A stretch of DNA of 21,946 bases from a virus. A program made the translations under genes and the position numbers. The DNA lies in IMG/VR virus record IMGVR_UViG_3300029448_000501, positions 1 to 21,946 of that record, one strand, 5' to 3'. This document shows positions 7,629-14,480 of this stretch, in pieces. The notes under the pieces were generated by a model. The model was given only the letters and a program-made list of their open reading frames with translations. It searched no databases and was not told where the DNA came from. The number at the start of each line of letters is the position of its first letter. The first letter of the stretch is position 1.

Positions 7629-8149
7629 TATAATAAATCTTTATAATAATCTGATGCAGAAGGATTACTTAACATGTCCCCATCTATATCAACTGATATT
7701 GGTGAACCTGTAACAGCATGACCACTAACATTGTTAAAACCACCTTCTGAATACATTTTTGTCATTTTTTTAGAAGTTCTATTTCTTTTTAACATTCTCT
7801 GCCTCATTAACTCCATGCGTTTGGCTTCTTGTTTCGCTCTCATTTCGGTTAACTCTTGTGTAGAATATTTTCTTCTTCTCGCTTCTGTATTATATTTTTT
7901 ACTGTTACTCATTCTAGGTTGAATCTTCGGTTTTGCTCTTTTGTTTTGTGAATTTTCTGAAGTCTCTGCAAATGTGCCAACATTAGCAGAAGCTGGTTTA
8001 GGACCTTTAAAATCTTTTCGTTTAGTACCACTTGGATCTTTAATTTTACCTGCACAGATTTTTGATGCATAAGCATTTGCATATGCAGAAGGATATACTT
8101 TAAATTTTCTTTTTGCGGCCGCTTTGCCTCTTGGACATAATTTTGTCAT
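7628..8149 (-). CDS. Basic phage protein with LCPRGKAAAKRKFKVYPSAY domain
   Basis: This 173-residue protein begins with an LCPRGKAAAKRKFKVYPSAY block followed by ANAYASKICAGK (Cys5 and Cys32), a domain I recognise from many marine and cyanobacterial phages without known function. Residues 75-130 are Arg/Lys-rich and probably helical. The C-terminus contains SEGG and ends in SDYYKDLL, matching the endings of its two neighbours. The ATG (8149) overlaps the TGA of 8146-8376 as ATGA. The ribosome site AAAGGAG is inside the upstream coding sequence. Function unknown. Confidence 0.75.
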   Translation of the reverse strand: MTKLCPRGKAAAKRKFKVYPSAYANAYASKICAGKIKDPSGTKRKDFKGPKPASANVGTFAETSENSQNKRAKPKIQPRMSNSKKYNTEARRRKYSTQELTEMRAKQEAKRMELMRQRMLKRNRTSKKMTKMYSEGGFNNVSGHAVTGSPISVDIDGDMLSNPSASDYYKDLL

Positions 8150-8376
8150 AATAACTCCTTTATATAATCAGCCATTCCACCCATGGAAAAACCTTTCTTT
8201 TTAAGTTTTTTGGCGCCTTCTTCTTTACCATACAAAAATTTGTTTGCATTCTTCTTTTCTTGTTCTATTTTAGCTGAATATGCTTTCATAAGCCTATTTG
8301 AATATCTTCTTTGATTTCTTTTATATGTTTTTCTCTGTAGTCTTTCTATTTCTATATCATTAATTAATTTGGTCAT
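8146..8376 (-). CDS. Small lysine-rich protein ending GGMADYIKELL
   Basis: I start this 76-residue protein at ATG 8376 (MTKLINDIEIERLQ), because that ATG overlaps the TGA of the upstream 38-residue gene in an ATGA junction. A frame six codons longer (ATG 8394) is less likely, since it lies inside that gene. The body is helical and basic. The C-terminus GGMADYIKELL resembles those of 7628-8149 and 7038-7628. Its final Lys-Glu codons (AAG GAG) form the ribosome site for the next gene, five bases before its ATG. Function unknown. Confidence 0.7.
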   Translation of the reverse strand: MTKLINDIEIERLQRKTYKRNQRRYSNRLMKAYSAKIEQEKKNANKFLYGKEEGAKKLKKKGFSMGGMADYIKELL

Positions 8377-8489
8377 GCTTTTTTGTACCCCCAACGATTT
8401 TCAGATAAATCCCAAACACGATTAGTCTGTTTAGGGATCTTAACTAAATAGTCATCTTTAAATCGTATGATGTGTTTTGTTAATAACAT
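8373..8489 (-). CDS. 38-residue small protein, unknown
   Basis: This short gene reads MLLTKHIIRFKDDYLVKIPK... and ends RWGYKKA with TGA overlapping the next ATG (ATGA, 8373-8376). The start at ATG 8489 follows AAGGTGGT about 10 bases upstream, inside the end of the previous small gene. The junctions on both sides fit the tight packing of the region, and the composition (Trp, Tyr, charged residues) looks coding. I do not recognise it. Confidence 0.65.
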   Translation of the reverse strand: MLLTKHIIRFKDDYLVKIPKQTNRVWDLSENRWGYKKA

Positions 8490-8492
8490 AGT

Positions 8493-8600
8493 TTATACTA
8501 CCACCTTCTTTGTCTTCTTTCTAGACACTACCTTTTTCTTCTTTCTTTTAGAAGGGCCAAGTGTTATTTGTTTGCTCATTGAAGCTCGTGTCATTGGCAT
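8493..8600 (-). CDS. 35-residue very basic peptide
   Basis: From ATG 8600 the frame gives MPMTRASMSKQITLGPSKRK followed by runs of Lys/Arg and a VVV end (stop TAA at 8493). AAGG lies eight bases upstream of ATG 8600, favouring this start over ATG 8594, which would instead overlap the M15 stop as ATGA. The peptide has about fourteen Lys or Arg residues, so nucleic acid or envelope binding is conceivable. It sits directly behind the M15 peptidase gene, overlapping it by ten bases. Confidence 0.6.
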   Translation of the reverse strand: MPMTRASMSKQITLGPSKRKKKKVVSRKKTKKVVV

Positions 8601-9052
8601 GGTATATACCTTGTTTTTAAATTTTCATCTTTAAAGGCTCGTAAATATTGAAACCTACATTCCTCTCCCTGATAAGAAACATGAACCCACCCAGAGTTGG
8701 GTTCTTCCATATCATGAAACTCTAAAATTAATTGATCATAGTTACAACTTCTGTGTATCCAGTCTGCAAGTTCTTTATTTGATGTGCCCATAATTTCAAT
8801 GTCCGCAGCCATGCCTTTACAGTGTTGTGATTTTGATGAAGACCCTATTTTTTCACTTAACTCAGGGCTTCTAAAACCTGATGAGATGGTAACTGGCTTT
8901 GCAAAAAAAGAACGTACAGGTTGTAATATATGAACACAAAGTTGCCTAAGGTTTTCTATATTTTCTTTAGAGGGTTGGTTTTTTATACCTAACCTTATGG
9001 CAGTTTGACTTTTTGTCATTTCGTCTAAAGTAAAATTTGCTGATAACTGCAT
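8591..9052 (-). CDS. Peptidase M15A-type endolysin
   Basis: This 153-residue protein belongs to the M15A peptidase family (D-Ala-D-Ala carboxypeptidase-like), which cleaves peptidoglycan stem peptides. It starts with the typical LSANFTLDEMTKSQTAIRLG, has ISSGFRSPELSEKIGS at residues 57-72, the zinc motif S-x-x-H77-x-x-G-x-A-x-D84, and the third ligand in GWVHVSY (H124). The length is usual for the phage lysin form. There is no signal peptide, so release would need a holin. The start at ATG 9052 is supported by the family N-terminus, although it lies 86 bases inside the upstream membrane-protein frame. Confidence 0.9.
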   Translation of the reverse strand: MQLSANFTLDEMTKSQTAIRLGIKNQPSKENIENLRQLCVHILQPVRSFFAKPVTISSGFRSPELSEKIGSSSKSQHCKGMAADIEIMGTSNKELADWIHRSCNYDQLILEFHDMEEPNSGWVHVSYQGEECRFQYLRAFKDENLKTRYIPCQ

Positions 9053-9176
9053 GTTTTAACCTATCTATTGGATAATATAATAAAGCTCCGGTGCCTAATA
9101 CAATACCTATAATAATAAATACAAATATAAATATCGCACTTATTAAAAAATCAAAGATAGTATTGCATACACACAT
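8967..9176 (-). CDS. Putative small membrane protein/holin candidate overlapping lysin
   Basis: This 69-residue frame begins MCVCNTIFDF and has one strong membrane helix (ISAIFIFVFIIIGIVLGTG, about residues 12-30), then YYPIDRLKH and a basic tail. The part between 9053 and 9142 is not covered by any other gene and is strongly hydrophobic, which supports coding. The 3' 86 bases overlap the M15 lysin gene in another frame, and the 5' 34 bases overlap the small gene at 9143-9256. No clear ribosome site precedes ATG 9176, so translation may be coupled. Position just before the lysin suggests a holin or spanin-like helper, unproven. Confidence 0.5.
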   Translation of the reverse strand: MCVCNTIFDFLISAIFIFVFIIIGIVLGTGALLYYPIDRLKHAVISKFYFRRNDKKSNCHKVRYKKPTL

Positions 9177-9256
9177 AGTGCCATTATAACAAAATCTCTA
9201 TTATCTTTAAAGTAAGTTTTTATTACTTCCCATTTATCTTTTAACATATCTAGCAT
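9143..9256 (-). CDS. 37-residue single-TM small protein
   Basis: From ATG 9256 the frame reads MLDMLKDKWEVIKTYFKDNR then a membrane helix DFVIMALCVYAILSLIF and stop. GGAG lies six bases upstream of this ATG; an alternative ATG two codons earlier (9262) is too close to that site. It overlaps the stop of 9250-9561 by seven bases and runs into the following membrane frame. The amphipathic N-terminal helix plus one TM segment fits a small holin or antiholin-like protein, which is inference from its position ahead of the M15 lysin. Confidence 0.65.
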   Translation of the reverse strand: MLDMLKDKWEVIKTYFKDNRDFVIMALCVYAILSLIF

Positions 9257-9561
9257 TTCCATCTCCTTCTTGCTTGACAAATTCTTTTGTTAGGTGTTTT
9301 TCTACAACTAATGTTGTGCATTCTAGCTTGTCCCGCAGAACGAGCACAAAATGATTTTCTTCTTTTTGCAGATTTACTGCCTTTTTTAACTTTACCAGTG
9401 ACTGCAGTTTTTAATTTAGAGCCAGGGTTTTTTCTACGATAAGAAGCAACCCCTGCCGCAGTCATTCCGGCTCCAGATTTAGTAGGCCTGTAATTTTTTT
9501 TATTACGAGCAGGCATACCTCCTGCTTTAAGACCTAATAAATCTAAAACATAATTATCCAT
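9250..9561 (-). CDS. Basic DUF6321-like phage protein
   Basis: I start this 103-residue protein at ATG 9561 (MDNYVLDLLGLKAGGMPARN), eight bases inside the end of 9554-10159; an upstream ATG at 9633 lies wholly within that gene. The body has MTAAGVASYRRKNPGSKLKT, then AVTGKVKKGSKSAKRRKSFC and ARSAGQ, ending with a Cys-rich basic tail (ISCRK..RICQARRRWKC). This pattern corresponds to the phage family I recall as DUF6321, of unknown function. High charge and four Cys suggest nucleic acid or metal binding. Confidence 0.75.
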   Translation of the reverse strand: MDNYVLDLLGLKAGGMPARNKKNYRPTKSGAGMTAAGVASYRRKNPGSKLKTAVTGKVKKGSKSAKRRKSFCARSAGQARMHNISCRKTPNKRICQARRRWKC

Positions 9562-10159
9562 AGTAAACTGTTGCACTTCCTGCAGAACCTGCAGGTATAT
9601 CAACATAAGCTCCTGCATTAAACAAAATACCATCGTCAGGAATATAAGGCTCTATGTAATCTTTAGTTGTTGTAGCAACTAAAAAAGAAAATAAAGTTGT
9701 TCCTGCTGGTGAAGTATTTTTAAATGCAATAGTGTCAATAGTTCCACCTGTAGTAATCTGCATTCCTTTGACTCTCGTTCTACCGGCAAAAATCACTCCT
9801 GTCACATGATTCGAGTGACCTATAGAAGTATTAGTTCCAACACTTGCCCCCGTGGCTACTTGACTTACTGTTTTGTAAAACAAAGTAGTAAACACAGTAG
9901 TAGCATTTGGTCCTGCTATAACTTCACTTTGTGCATCTCCATTAACATCTGTGCCCGTTACAGTAAAATTTACACCAGATATATTACCACTAGATGTAAA
10001 GGATACTTTTGGAGCAGTATTAGCGTTTGCATAAGTGCCACTTGTTGCAGCAGAAGTAAGGGTGAAATTAGCCGCGCCTGATACAGTCTGAGCCACCCCC
10101 AATGCCGTAGTGGAAGATGCTACAGGTACAAAAGTTTTGACTTGTAATTGTAAACCCAT
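9554..10159 (-). CDS. Conserved marine phage structural protein
   Basis: This 201-residue, Thr/Ala/Gly/Ser-rich beta protein includes NISGVNFTVTGTDVNGDAQS, EVIAGPNATTV and VIFAGRTRVKGM, ending in DIPAGSAGSATVYYG. I recognise it as a virion-type protein common in pelagic phage genomes near the capsid gene, without a specific assigned role. It starts at ATG 10159 behind TAGGAGTAAATT, where the TAG is the stop codon of 10169-10888. It could be a head decoration or a tail/neck component. Confidence 0.7.
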   Translation of the reverse strand: MGLQLQVKTFVPVASSTTALGVAQTVSGAANFTLTSAATSGTYANANTAPKVSFTSSGNISGVNFTVTGTDVNGDAQSEVIAGPNATTVFTTLFYKTVSQVATGASVGTNTSIGHSNHVTGVIFAGRTRVKGMQITTGGTIDTIAFKNTSPAGTTLFSFLVATTTKDYIEPYIPDDGILFNAGAYVDIPAGSAGSATVYYG

Positions 10160-10168
10160 AATTTACTC

Positions 10169-10888
10169 CTATCTATCAGATGCAGCAAACATATAATCAA
10201 TTGATGTAACTTTAGTTCCAGATGCATCGCCTGATAAAGACAATGCCGCTATTGTTAAAATTTCATCAGTGGGAATATTATCTGTATGAGTTGCAACTAA
10301 ATTTCTATTAACAAAAAAATCAACTTTACCTGTGCTTTGACAACGAATACTTAATGTAACATCTGTATCATTAGTCATATCAATACCAGAATCTGTTGAA
10401 GTTTCTGTGCCATCTTTTTCAGTTTTGCAAAGAAGTGATGCATCTCCATCATCTTTTTGAAACACAATTCTATCTGCAGCTGCAAGCATAGCTTCAGGGT
10501 TTGATGCAAAATTAACTGTGAAACCAAAACATAAGTCTGTTTGTGTTACATCTGAAGTTCTAACTTTTGTTTCAAACCATAAATCTTTATTAGCTTGTAC
10601 CTGAAAGATTTCATTCTTTTGAATAGAAGCTCCATCATTATCGGTAGTTGCTGTTGAATTTAAATTTACCAAACCATTAAGTTGATCTGCGGCAATCGCA
10701 ACGGACGCGCCTGAATCTTTTACAACAGTCCATCTGTGACCTGTGTTAGAATCAAATCCGATTCTATCAAAGTCATCAAAATAAACTACATAGTCTGGGT
10801 TTTTATCAATTGGTAAATTTTCAAACCATTTCTTTTCATTGTTTTTTCCTGCGAAAAGAATTGGTCCTGTAAAATGTACACCTGCCAT
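10169..10888 (-). CDS. Probable lectin-like (concanavalin/LamG-type) virion protein
   Basis: In this 239-residue protein, from about residue 33, the sequence runs as a beta-sandwich: YVVYFDDFDR, WTVVKDSGAS, LWFETKVRTSDV, CFGFTVNF, DRIVFQKDDGDASLLCK, VTLSIRCQSTGKVDFFVNRN, then ending in SIDYMFAASDR. This alternation resembles concanavalin A-like/LamG carbohydrate-binding domains in phage capsid or fibre proteins. It is the first gene after the terminator that follows the capsid gene, with the ribosome site TAGGAGAAAAAA. A glycan-binding head or appendage protein is a reasonable guess; the fold is judged by eye only. Confidence 0.6.
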   Translation of the reverse strand: MAGVHFTGPILFAGKNNEKKWFENLPIDKNPDYVVYFDDFDRIGFDSNTGHRWTVVKDSGASVAIAADQLNGLVNLNSTATTDNDGASIQKNEIFQVQANKDLWFETKVRTSDVTQTDLCFGFTVNFASNPEAMLAAADRIVFQKDDGDASLLCKTEKDGTETSTDSGIDMTNDTDVTLSIRCQSTGKVDFFVNRNLVATHTDNIPTDEILTIAALSLSGDASGTKVTSIDYMFAASDR

Positions 10889-10984
10889 TTTTTTCTCCTA
10901 GCTATATAATGTAGTCCTCTAGGTTTGTCTGCCAAGTCAGTCTACATTACGATTAATATTATCTTGGTAAATATATTATACAAT
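10889..10984 (-). promoter_or_regulatory. Leader region between capsid terminator and virion genes
   Basis: This AT-rich stretch of about 100 bases contains a perfect 8-base inverted repeat, taatgtag at 10907-10914 with ctacatta at 10942-10949, separated by 27 bases. It ends in the ribosome site GGAG of 10169-10888. A TATAAT is present on the minus strand at 10980-10975, but no convincing -35 partner precedes it. It may hold a weak late promoter, or merely the leader of readthrough transcripts. Confidence 0.35.
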
Positions 10985-11008
10985 AAAAAAGGGGACTCGT
11001 AAGTCCCC
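10985..11008 (-). terminator. Rho-independent terminator after major capsid gene
   Basis: On the minus strand, GGGGACT, a TACG loop and AGTCCCC are followed by six T residues (stem arms 10991-10997 and 11002-11008). It lies 25 bases downstream of the capsid stop codon. It probably limits readthrough so that capsid transcripts exceed those of the downstream tail genes. Confidence 0.9.
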
Positions 11009-11032
11009 CTTCTTAACTTTAACAAAAAATAT

Positions 11033-11944
11033 TTAAGCAGCTCCTGGAGAACCAAAAATTCCTCTAGGATCAGAGAAACCAAATGAATATCTCTCTCTTG
11101 CCTTAAATCTTACGTTACCTGTGTCAAAGTCACCTTCAACAGCAGTTTTAATTGGACTTCTAACAAACATTTTCATGCCGTTAGGAGCATCCGTCATAAT
11201 GAAGAAAGCATCAGTATCTGTTAAATAATGATTGACTCTATAGCCTTGTGGGATCATTCCCATAGAAGCCATTGCGTTTATGTCATTATCTGCAGTACCA
11301 ACTCTTTGTGGAGTTTTTAAGATTCTTTCTGCAGTGAACTGAAGTTCTTTTGGTATAACCAACTTCGCTCCTTGCATAGCAATCTTTAACCCTCTTTCAT
11401 CTACAAATGCAGCAATATCAATCATAGACTGCTCTAAAGAAGTCTCTGATAAATCTGCAGCTACAGATAATTCATTAGCAAATGTTCCACCTGTTGCAAT
11501 TGGGTGGTCAGTCGCACATAATTCTTTACCATCTCCTCCAGCAAAACTAGAGTTAAAGGCATTATTAAGTACGTTAGCAGCTTTTACCTGCTTAGTGTTT
11601 GCCATTGAACGAGCAAGTGCTCTTGTGTATCGTGCAGCTAATCTGTCGTACAAATTATCTTCAATTGCTTCTTCTGTAATAGCAAATGCCATTGCAATAG
11701 TTTCGTGAGTGTATCTCGCAGTAAAAGATTCAGATGCTTGGTCAAATGTAACCGCTGCACCTTCATTTTTAACTGGAGCACTTCCGAAACCAGTAAGCAT
11801 TACTTCTTCTTCAAAAGCTCTATCAGATGCTTCTGTAGCGAAGATTTCTGCATGTTCGTTTTCGTATTTATTGTATTCTAAGCCAAAGAGAGCGTTTAAA
11901 CCTGGTTCTAACTCTTTGACCAATTGTGATCTTGAAATAGCCAT
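11033..11944 (-). CDS. Major capsid protein (HK97 fold)
   Basis: This 303-residue protein has SRSQLVKELEPGLNALFGLE at the N-terminus, a strand with FEEEVMLTGFGSAPVKNEG, the long helix region YDRLAARYTRALARSMANTK, CATDHPIATGGTF, KLVIPKELQFTAERIL and a C-terminal RYSFGFSDPRGIFGSPGA. This is the familiar HK97-fold capsid family of marine podoviruses and siphoviruses (Mu gpT-like). No long N-terminal delta domain is visible, which agrees with a separate scaffold gene upstream (13097-14044). The start is behind GGGAGATAAAAT. A strong terminator follows the gene. Confidence 0.92.
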   Translation of the reverse strand: MAISRSQLVKELEPGLNALFGLEYNKYENEHAEIFATEASDRAFEEEVMLTGFGSAPVKNEGAAVTFDQASESFTARYTHETIAMAFAITEEAIEDNLYDRLAARYTRALARSMANTKQVKAANVLNNAFNSSFAGGDGKELCATDHPIATGGTFANELSVAADLSETSLEQSMIDIAAFVDERGLKIAMQGAKLVIPKELQFTAERILKTPQRVGTADNDINAMASMGMIPQGYRVNHYLTDTDAFFIMTDAPNGMKMFVRSPIKTAVEGDFDTGNVRFKARERYSFGFSDPRGIFGSPGAA

Positions 11945-11955
11945 ATTTTATCTCC

Positions 11956-12555
11956 CTATACGCCAGTATCTGCAGCCGCTGATGGCGGATTCAGAAAATG
12001 GTTTTGAATTCTTACCACAACATTTGTATTTGCTGAGGCAGTATCTTCATTGTTAACATCTTGGCTTATATCTACTGCTTGCAATGGAATTGCATTAGTA
12101 GAATCTGCAGTACTTGTATCGAGTTGTACTTTAGATATGCCGGTTGCTGTGTTTCCTGTTACGTTAGTTGTTTTGTAACCAATAAACAGACCTGCTCTTG
12201 TCATAGCTTCGTCTGAATCAACTAAAAACAACGTGTTAGGATCATCAATCACATTAGCAACAATATCACTAGCTACAATATTAGCAGGATAATAGTTACT
12301 AAAAGTTGGTTTCTTCGTAGTAGGGTCAGTGTAAAATACACCATTGAACACACCTATGGGTTTAACAGCACCACTACTTGCAGTAACATCATATCTTTCA
12401 ATGTTTCCTGCTGCAGTTGGAACTACCAAGTCACCTTGGAAAATTGCTGTACCATAATTGCTTGCAATAGTATACCTATTCTGAGCGTTATTCCACGGAG
12501 CACCATTGAGTGACTTATAAGGTCTTAGACCAAATTTTTCACTTACGTTTGCCAT
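11956..12555 (-). CDS. Probable head decoration/stabilisation protein
   Basis: This 199-residue protein begins MANVSEKFGLRPYKSLNGAP and continues with NRYTIASNYGTAIFQGDLVV, KPIGVFNGVFYTDPTTKKPT and NYYPANIV. I recognise the pattern as a protein routinely encoded directly before the capsid gene in pelagic phages. Its position between scaffold and capsid suggests a head decoration or capsid-stabilising subunit, but this role has not been shown to my knowledge. It starts at ATG 12555 with a strong AAGGAGATTACAT. Confidence 0.7.
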   Translation of the reverse strand: MANVSEKFGLRPYKSLNGAPWNNAQNRYTIASNYGTAIFQGDLVVPTAAGNIERYDVTASSGAVKPIGVFNGVFYTDPTTKKPTFSNYYPANIVASDIVANVIDDPNTLFLVDSDEAMTRAGLFIGYKTTNVTGNTATGISKVQLDTSTADSTNAIPLQAVDISQDVNNEDTASANTNVVVRIQNHFLNPPSAAADTGV

Positions 12556-12621
12556 ATGTAATCTCCTTAATTAGGCGTTATTATTAAACAATTACTTACC
12601 GCGATGGCTTTTATCAAAAAA

Positions 12622-13092
12622 CTATGACTTACGACCACCACCAAAAGTTACACGAGACTGCCTATCAACATTAACAGGCATCTCTGGTCGTTGTTCCCTA
12701 AGAATATCTTGATCAACGGCTTTTACTTGGTCAGAGGTTATTTTTTTAAAATACTCTTTACGTTGCTCAACAATTTCTTCAGGTATCCTTGCCAACACAA
12801 GGCCACCAACCCCGATTAACCCCTTGTAACTGCCATTCTGGATTACTGGATAGTCGTGATCACCAAGTTGGTTCATAACCTCCTCGGATCTTACAAATTC
12901 CCATCCTTCTCTGAGTTTTTTTGAAACATTACCCGTATCCTGGGCTCCCATAAACTCAGTTCTAATCCATCTGTGCTTGTACCCTTTCGGTGCAGGGGGT
13001 GCATCTAAACTTGATGGTGGTGTCCAAGGTTTATTCCTTTTTGGCTTATTCTCTTGTGACACGCGTGAGGTTCTTTCTATTTTTTCATTCAT
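12622..13092 (-). CDS. Conserved capsid-region protein, unknown function
   Basis: In this 156-residue protein the core reads LDAPPAPKGYKHRWIRTEFM, NVSKKLREGWEFVRSEEV, GSYKGLIGVGGLVLARIPEE and IVEQRKEYFKKITSDQVKAVD, ending in RQSRVTFGGGRKS. This layout is a common companion of scaffold and capsid genes in marine podoviruses. The start is set by AAGGAG, formed from the last Lys-Glu codons of the scaffold gene. A head-assembly role is inferred from location. A 66-base AT-rich gap without visible signals follows it. Confidence 0.75.
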   Translation of the reverse strand: MNEKIERTSRVSQENKPKRNKPWTPPSSLDAPPAPKGYKHRWIRTEFMGAQDTGNVSKKLREGWEFVRSEEVMNQLGDHDYPVIQNGSYKGLIGVGGLVLARIPEEIVEQRKEYFKKITSDQVKAVDQDILREQRPEMPVNVDRQSRVTFGGGRKS

Positions 13093-13096
13093 TTTT

Positions 13097-14044
13097 TTAC
13101 TCCTTCACGAATTTTGCGTATTCTTCTAGTGGCACCCCTAGTTTTTTGGCAATAGCCACTTGTGAGCGGGTGAGCTTCACTGTTTTGCGTCCTTCCTGTT
13201 TACGCCCCGCAGAGGCAACAGTTTGTACGGGTTTCTTTTCAGTAGCAAACTTGTGAGGAAAATAATCCCTTACTTGTTTGTCAATTTCATTGTAATAGTC
13301 TTCTGACTCCGCGTCAAACCCCTGCTCCACTAAATCTTGATGAATTCCAAAAGCAGCATTGGTCATAACTTTATCATCTCCAAACCATTTGTTTTCTTCT
13401 GCCCACTGTTTTGCACGAGGTGTAGCAGGAGAAGGCGTAGGTTGTGGAGGTTGCGCAACCTCTTTAGGTTTATTTTCTTCTTCTTGTTTTTGTGTTTCTA
13501 TTCTTTCTTTTCTTTGTTCTTGATGTATTTTAGCTTTTTCTTTTTCAACAGCTAATCGTGTCAAAGCATCATTAGCTTCCATAATTTTATCAGTATCATT
13601 ATTTTCAATTGCAATTTTTAAATTGTTTTTGACTTGTTCTCTTTGAGCGTCTACTCGCCCTTCAAACTCTTTAAGATAATTTTCATCAACTGAGTGTAGT
13701 TTTTTGTCAGTGTCTGAATATTTTTTTTGTAATCCTTTTGCATAATCTAAAGCCGCTTTTTCTCTTCGTTCTGCTTCTCTATATTTTCTTGTAAGATTAT
13801 CTATTCTTTTTTGTACAGAAGTTGTAACTTCCTCTAAATTTTCTGTTTTTGGTTTTTCTGTTGTCGTTTCTTCTTTGGTGGTTTCTTCTTTTGAAGTAGC
13901 CTTAACATTTTTTTGAATAGGGTCTGTGTACCCTAAATCCACTTCTTCTGTTTTAACTGGTTCTTCTTTTACTTGAATAGGTGTGGATATAGTTTCTTCT
14001 TTAACGTCATCTGTATCCAACTCAACTAGGTTTTCTTCGGCCAT
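13097..14044 (-). CDS. Capsid scaffold-like protein
   Basis: This 315-residue protein has an acidic, low-complexity N-terminus (residues 1-75, rich in Glu, Lys and Thr), a long coiled coil (about 75-195), a Pro-rich linker (PPQPTPSPATP), then a conserved C-terminal region with WAEENKWFGDDKVMTNAAFG, DYYNEIDKQVRDYFP and a final RSQVAIAKKLGVPLEEYAKF. That architecture and the position just upstream of the capsid genes fit an internal scaffold whose basic helical C-terminus binds capsid protein. The ribosome site TAGGAG includes the stop codon of the co-chaperonin gene. Confidence 0.8.
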   Translation of the reverse strand: MAEENLVELDTDDVKEETISTPIQVKEEPVKTEEVDLGYTDPIQKNVKATSKEETTKEETTTEKPKTENLEEVTTSVQKRIDNLTRKYREAERREKAALDYAKGLQKKYSDTDKKLHSVDENYLKEFEGRVDAQREQVKNNLKIAIENNDTDKIMEANDALTRLAVEKEKAKIHQEQRKERIETQKQEEENKPKEVAQPPQPTPSPATPRAKQWAEENKWFGDDKVMTNAAFGIHQDLVEQGFDAESEDYYNEIDKQVRDYFPHKFATEKKPVQTVASAGRKQEGRKTVKLTRSQVAIAKKLGVPLEEYAKFVKE

Positions 14045-14054
14045 TTATTATCTC

Positions 14055-14480
14055 CTAAAATAATGCGAGGATATCCTCGGGTTTTTCAATTGTTCCAATA
14101 ATTTCATCATCATTTAAAATGCGATGCTCTCCGTATTTTGTTTTAAATCGTGCTCCTGCATAACGTCCATAGACAATAAATTGACCTTCTTTACACCAAG
14201 GGCCTGTTGGAAACTTTGTTTTATCTTGATAGCACAAATCACCCATCTTGATTACAACACCAACAACAGTTGTCATTTGAATGTTTTCTTGAGTTTGTTC
14301 GGAGAGTAGAATACCGCCTTTTGTTTTTTTGTGACCAGACCAAGGTCTGATTAAAAGTCTGTATCCAACTGGATTGGGTAGTTTCTTTATATATTCCTCA
14401 ATTTCTTTTGGTCCTTTTGGAATATTTGCGTCCTCATTATCTTCCTGTGAGAATCGTTCAGGTTTTATCAATGTCTTCAT
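14055..14480 (-). CDS. groES: GroES-like co-chaperonin (T4 gp31-type role)
   Basis: This 141-residue protein has a 36-residue N-terminal extension, then a Cpn10 domain: NPVGYRLLIRPW (strand 1), the mobile loop KKTKGGILLSEQTQEN with the GGILL element that contacts GroEL, VVGVVIKMGD, and a C-terminal FIVYGRYAGARFK..EHRILNDDEIIGTI. Phage co-chaperonins such as T4 gp31 replace host GroES so that the host GroEL can fold the capsid protein. Its place in the head-assembly block, just before scaffold and capsid, fits that role. An inserted loop around residues 83-97 (CYQDKTKFPTGPWCKEG) is longer than in bacterial GroES. The family is clear by eye; the partner is inferred. Confidence 0.82.
   Translation of the reverse strand: MKTLIKPERFSQEDNEDANIPKGPKEIEEYIKKLPNPVGYRLLIRPWSGHKKTKGGILLSEQTQENIQMTTVVGVVIKMGDLCYQDKTKFPTGPWCKEGQFIVYGRYAGARFKTKYGEHRILNDDEIIGTIEKPEDILALF

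Noticed and set aside
9562-9633. N-terminal extension of the basic DUF6321-like gene from ATG 9633
   Set aside because: The extra 24 residues fall within the end of 9554-10159 and look like shadow sequence; ATG 9561 fits the packing.
10907-10949. taatgtag/ctacatta inverted repeat considered as a riboswitch or terminator
   Set aside because: The arms are only eight bases with a 27-base loop and no T-run or known aptamer pattern; kept only as a leader note.
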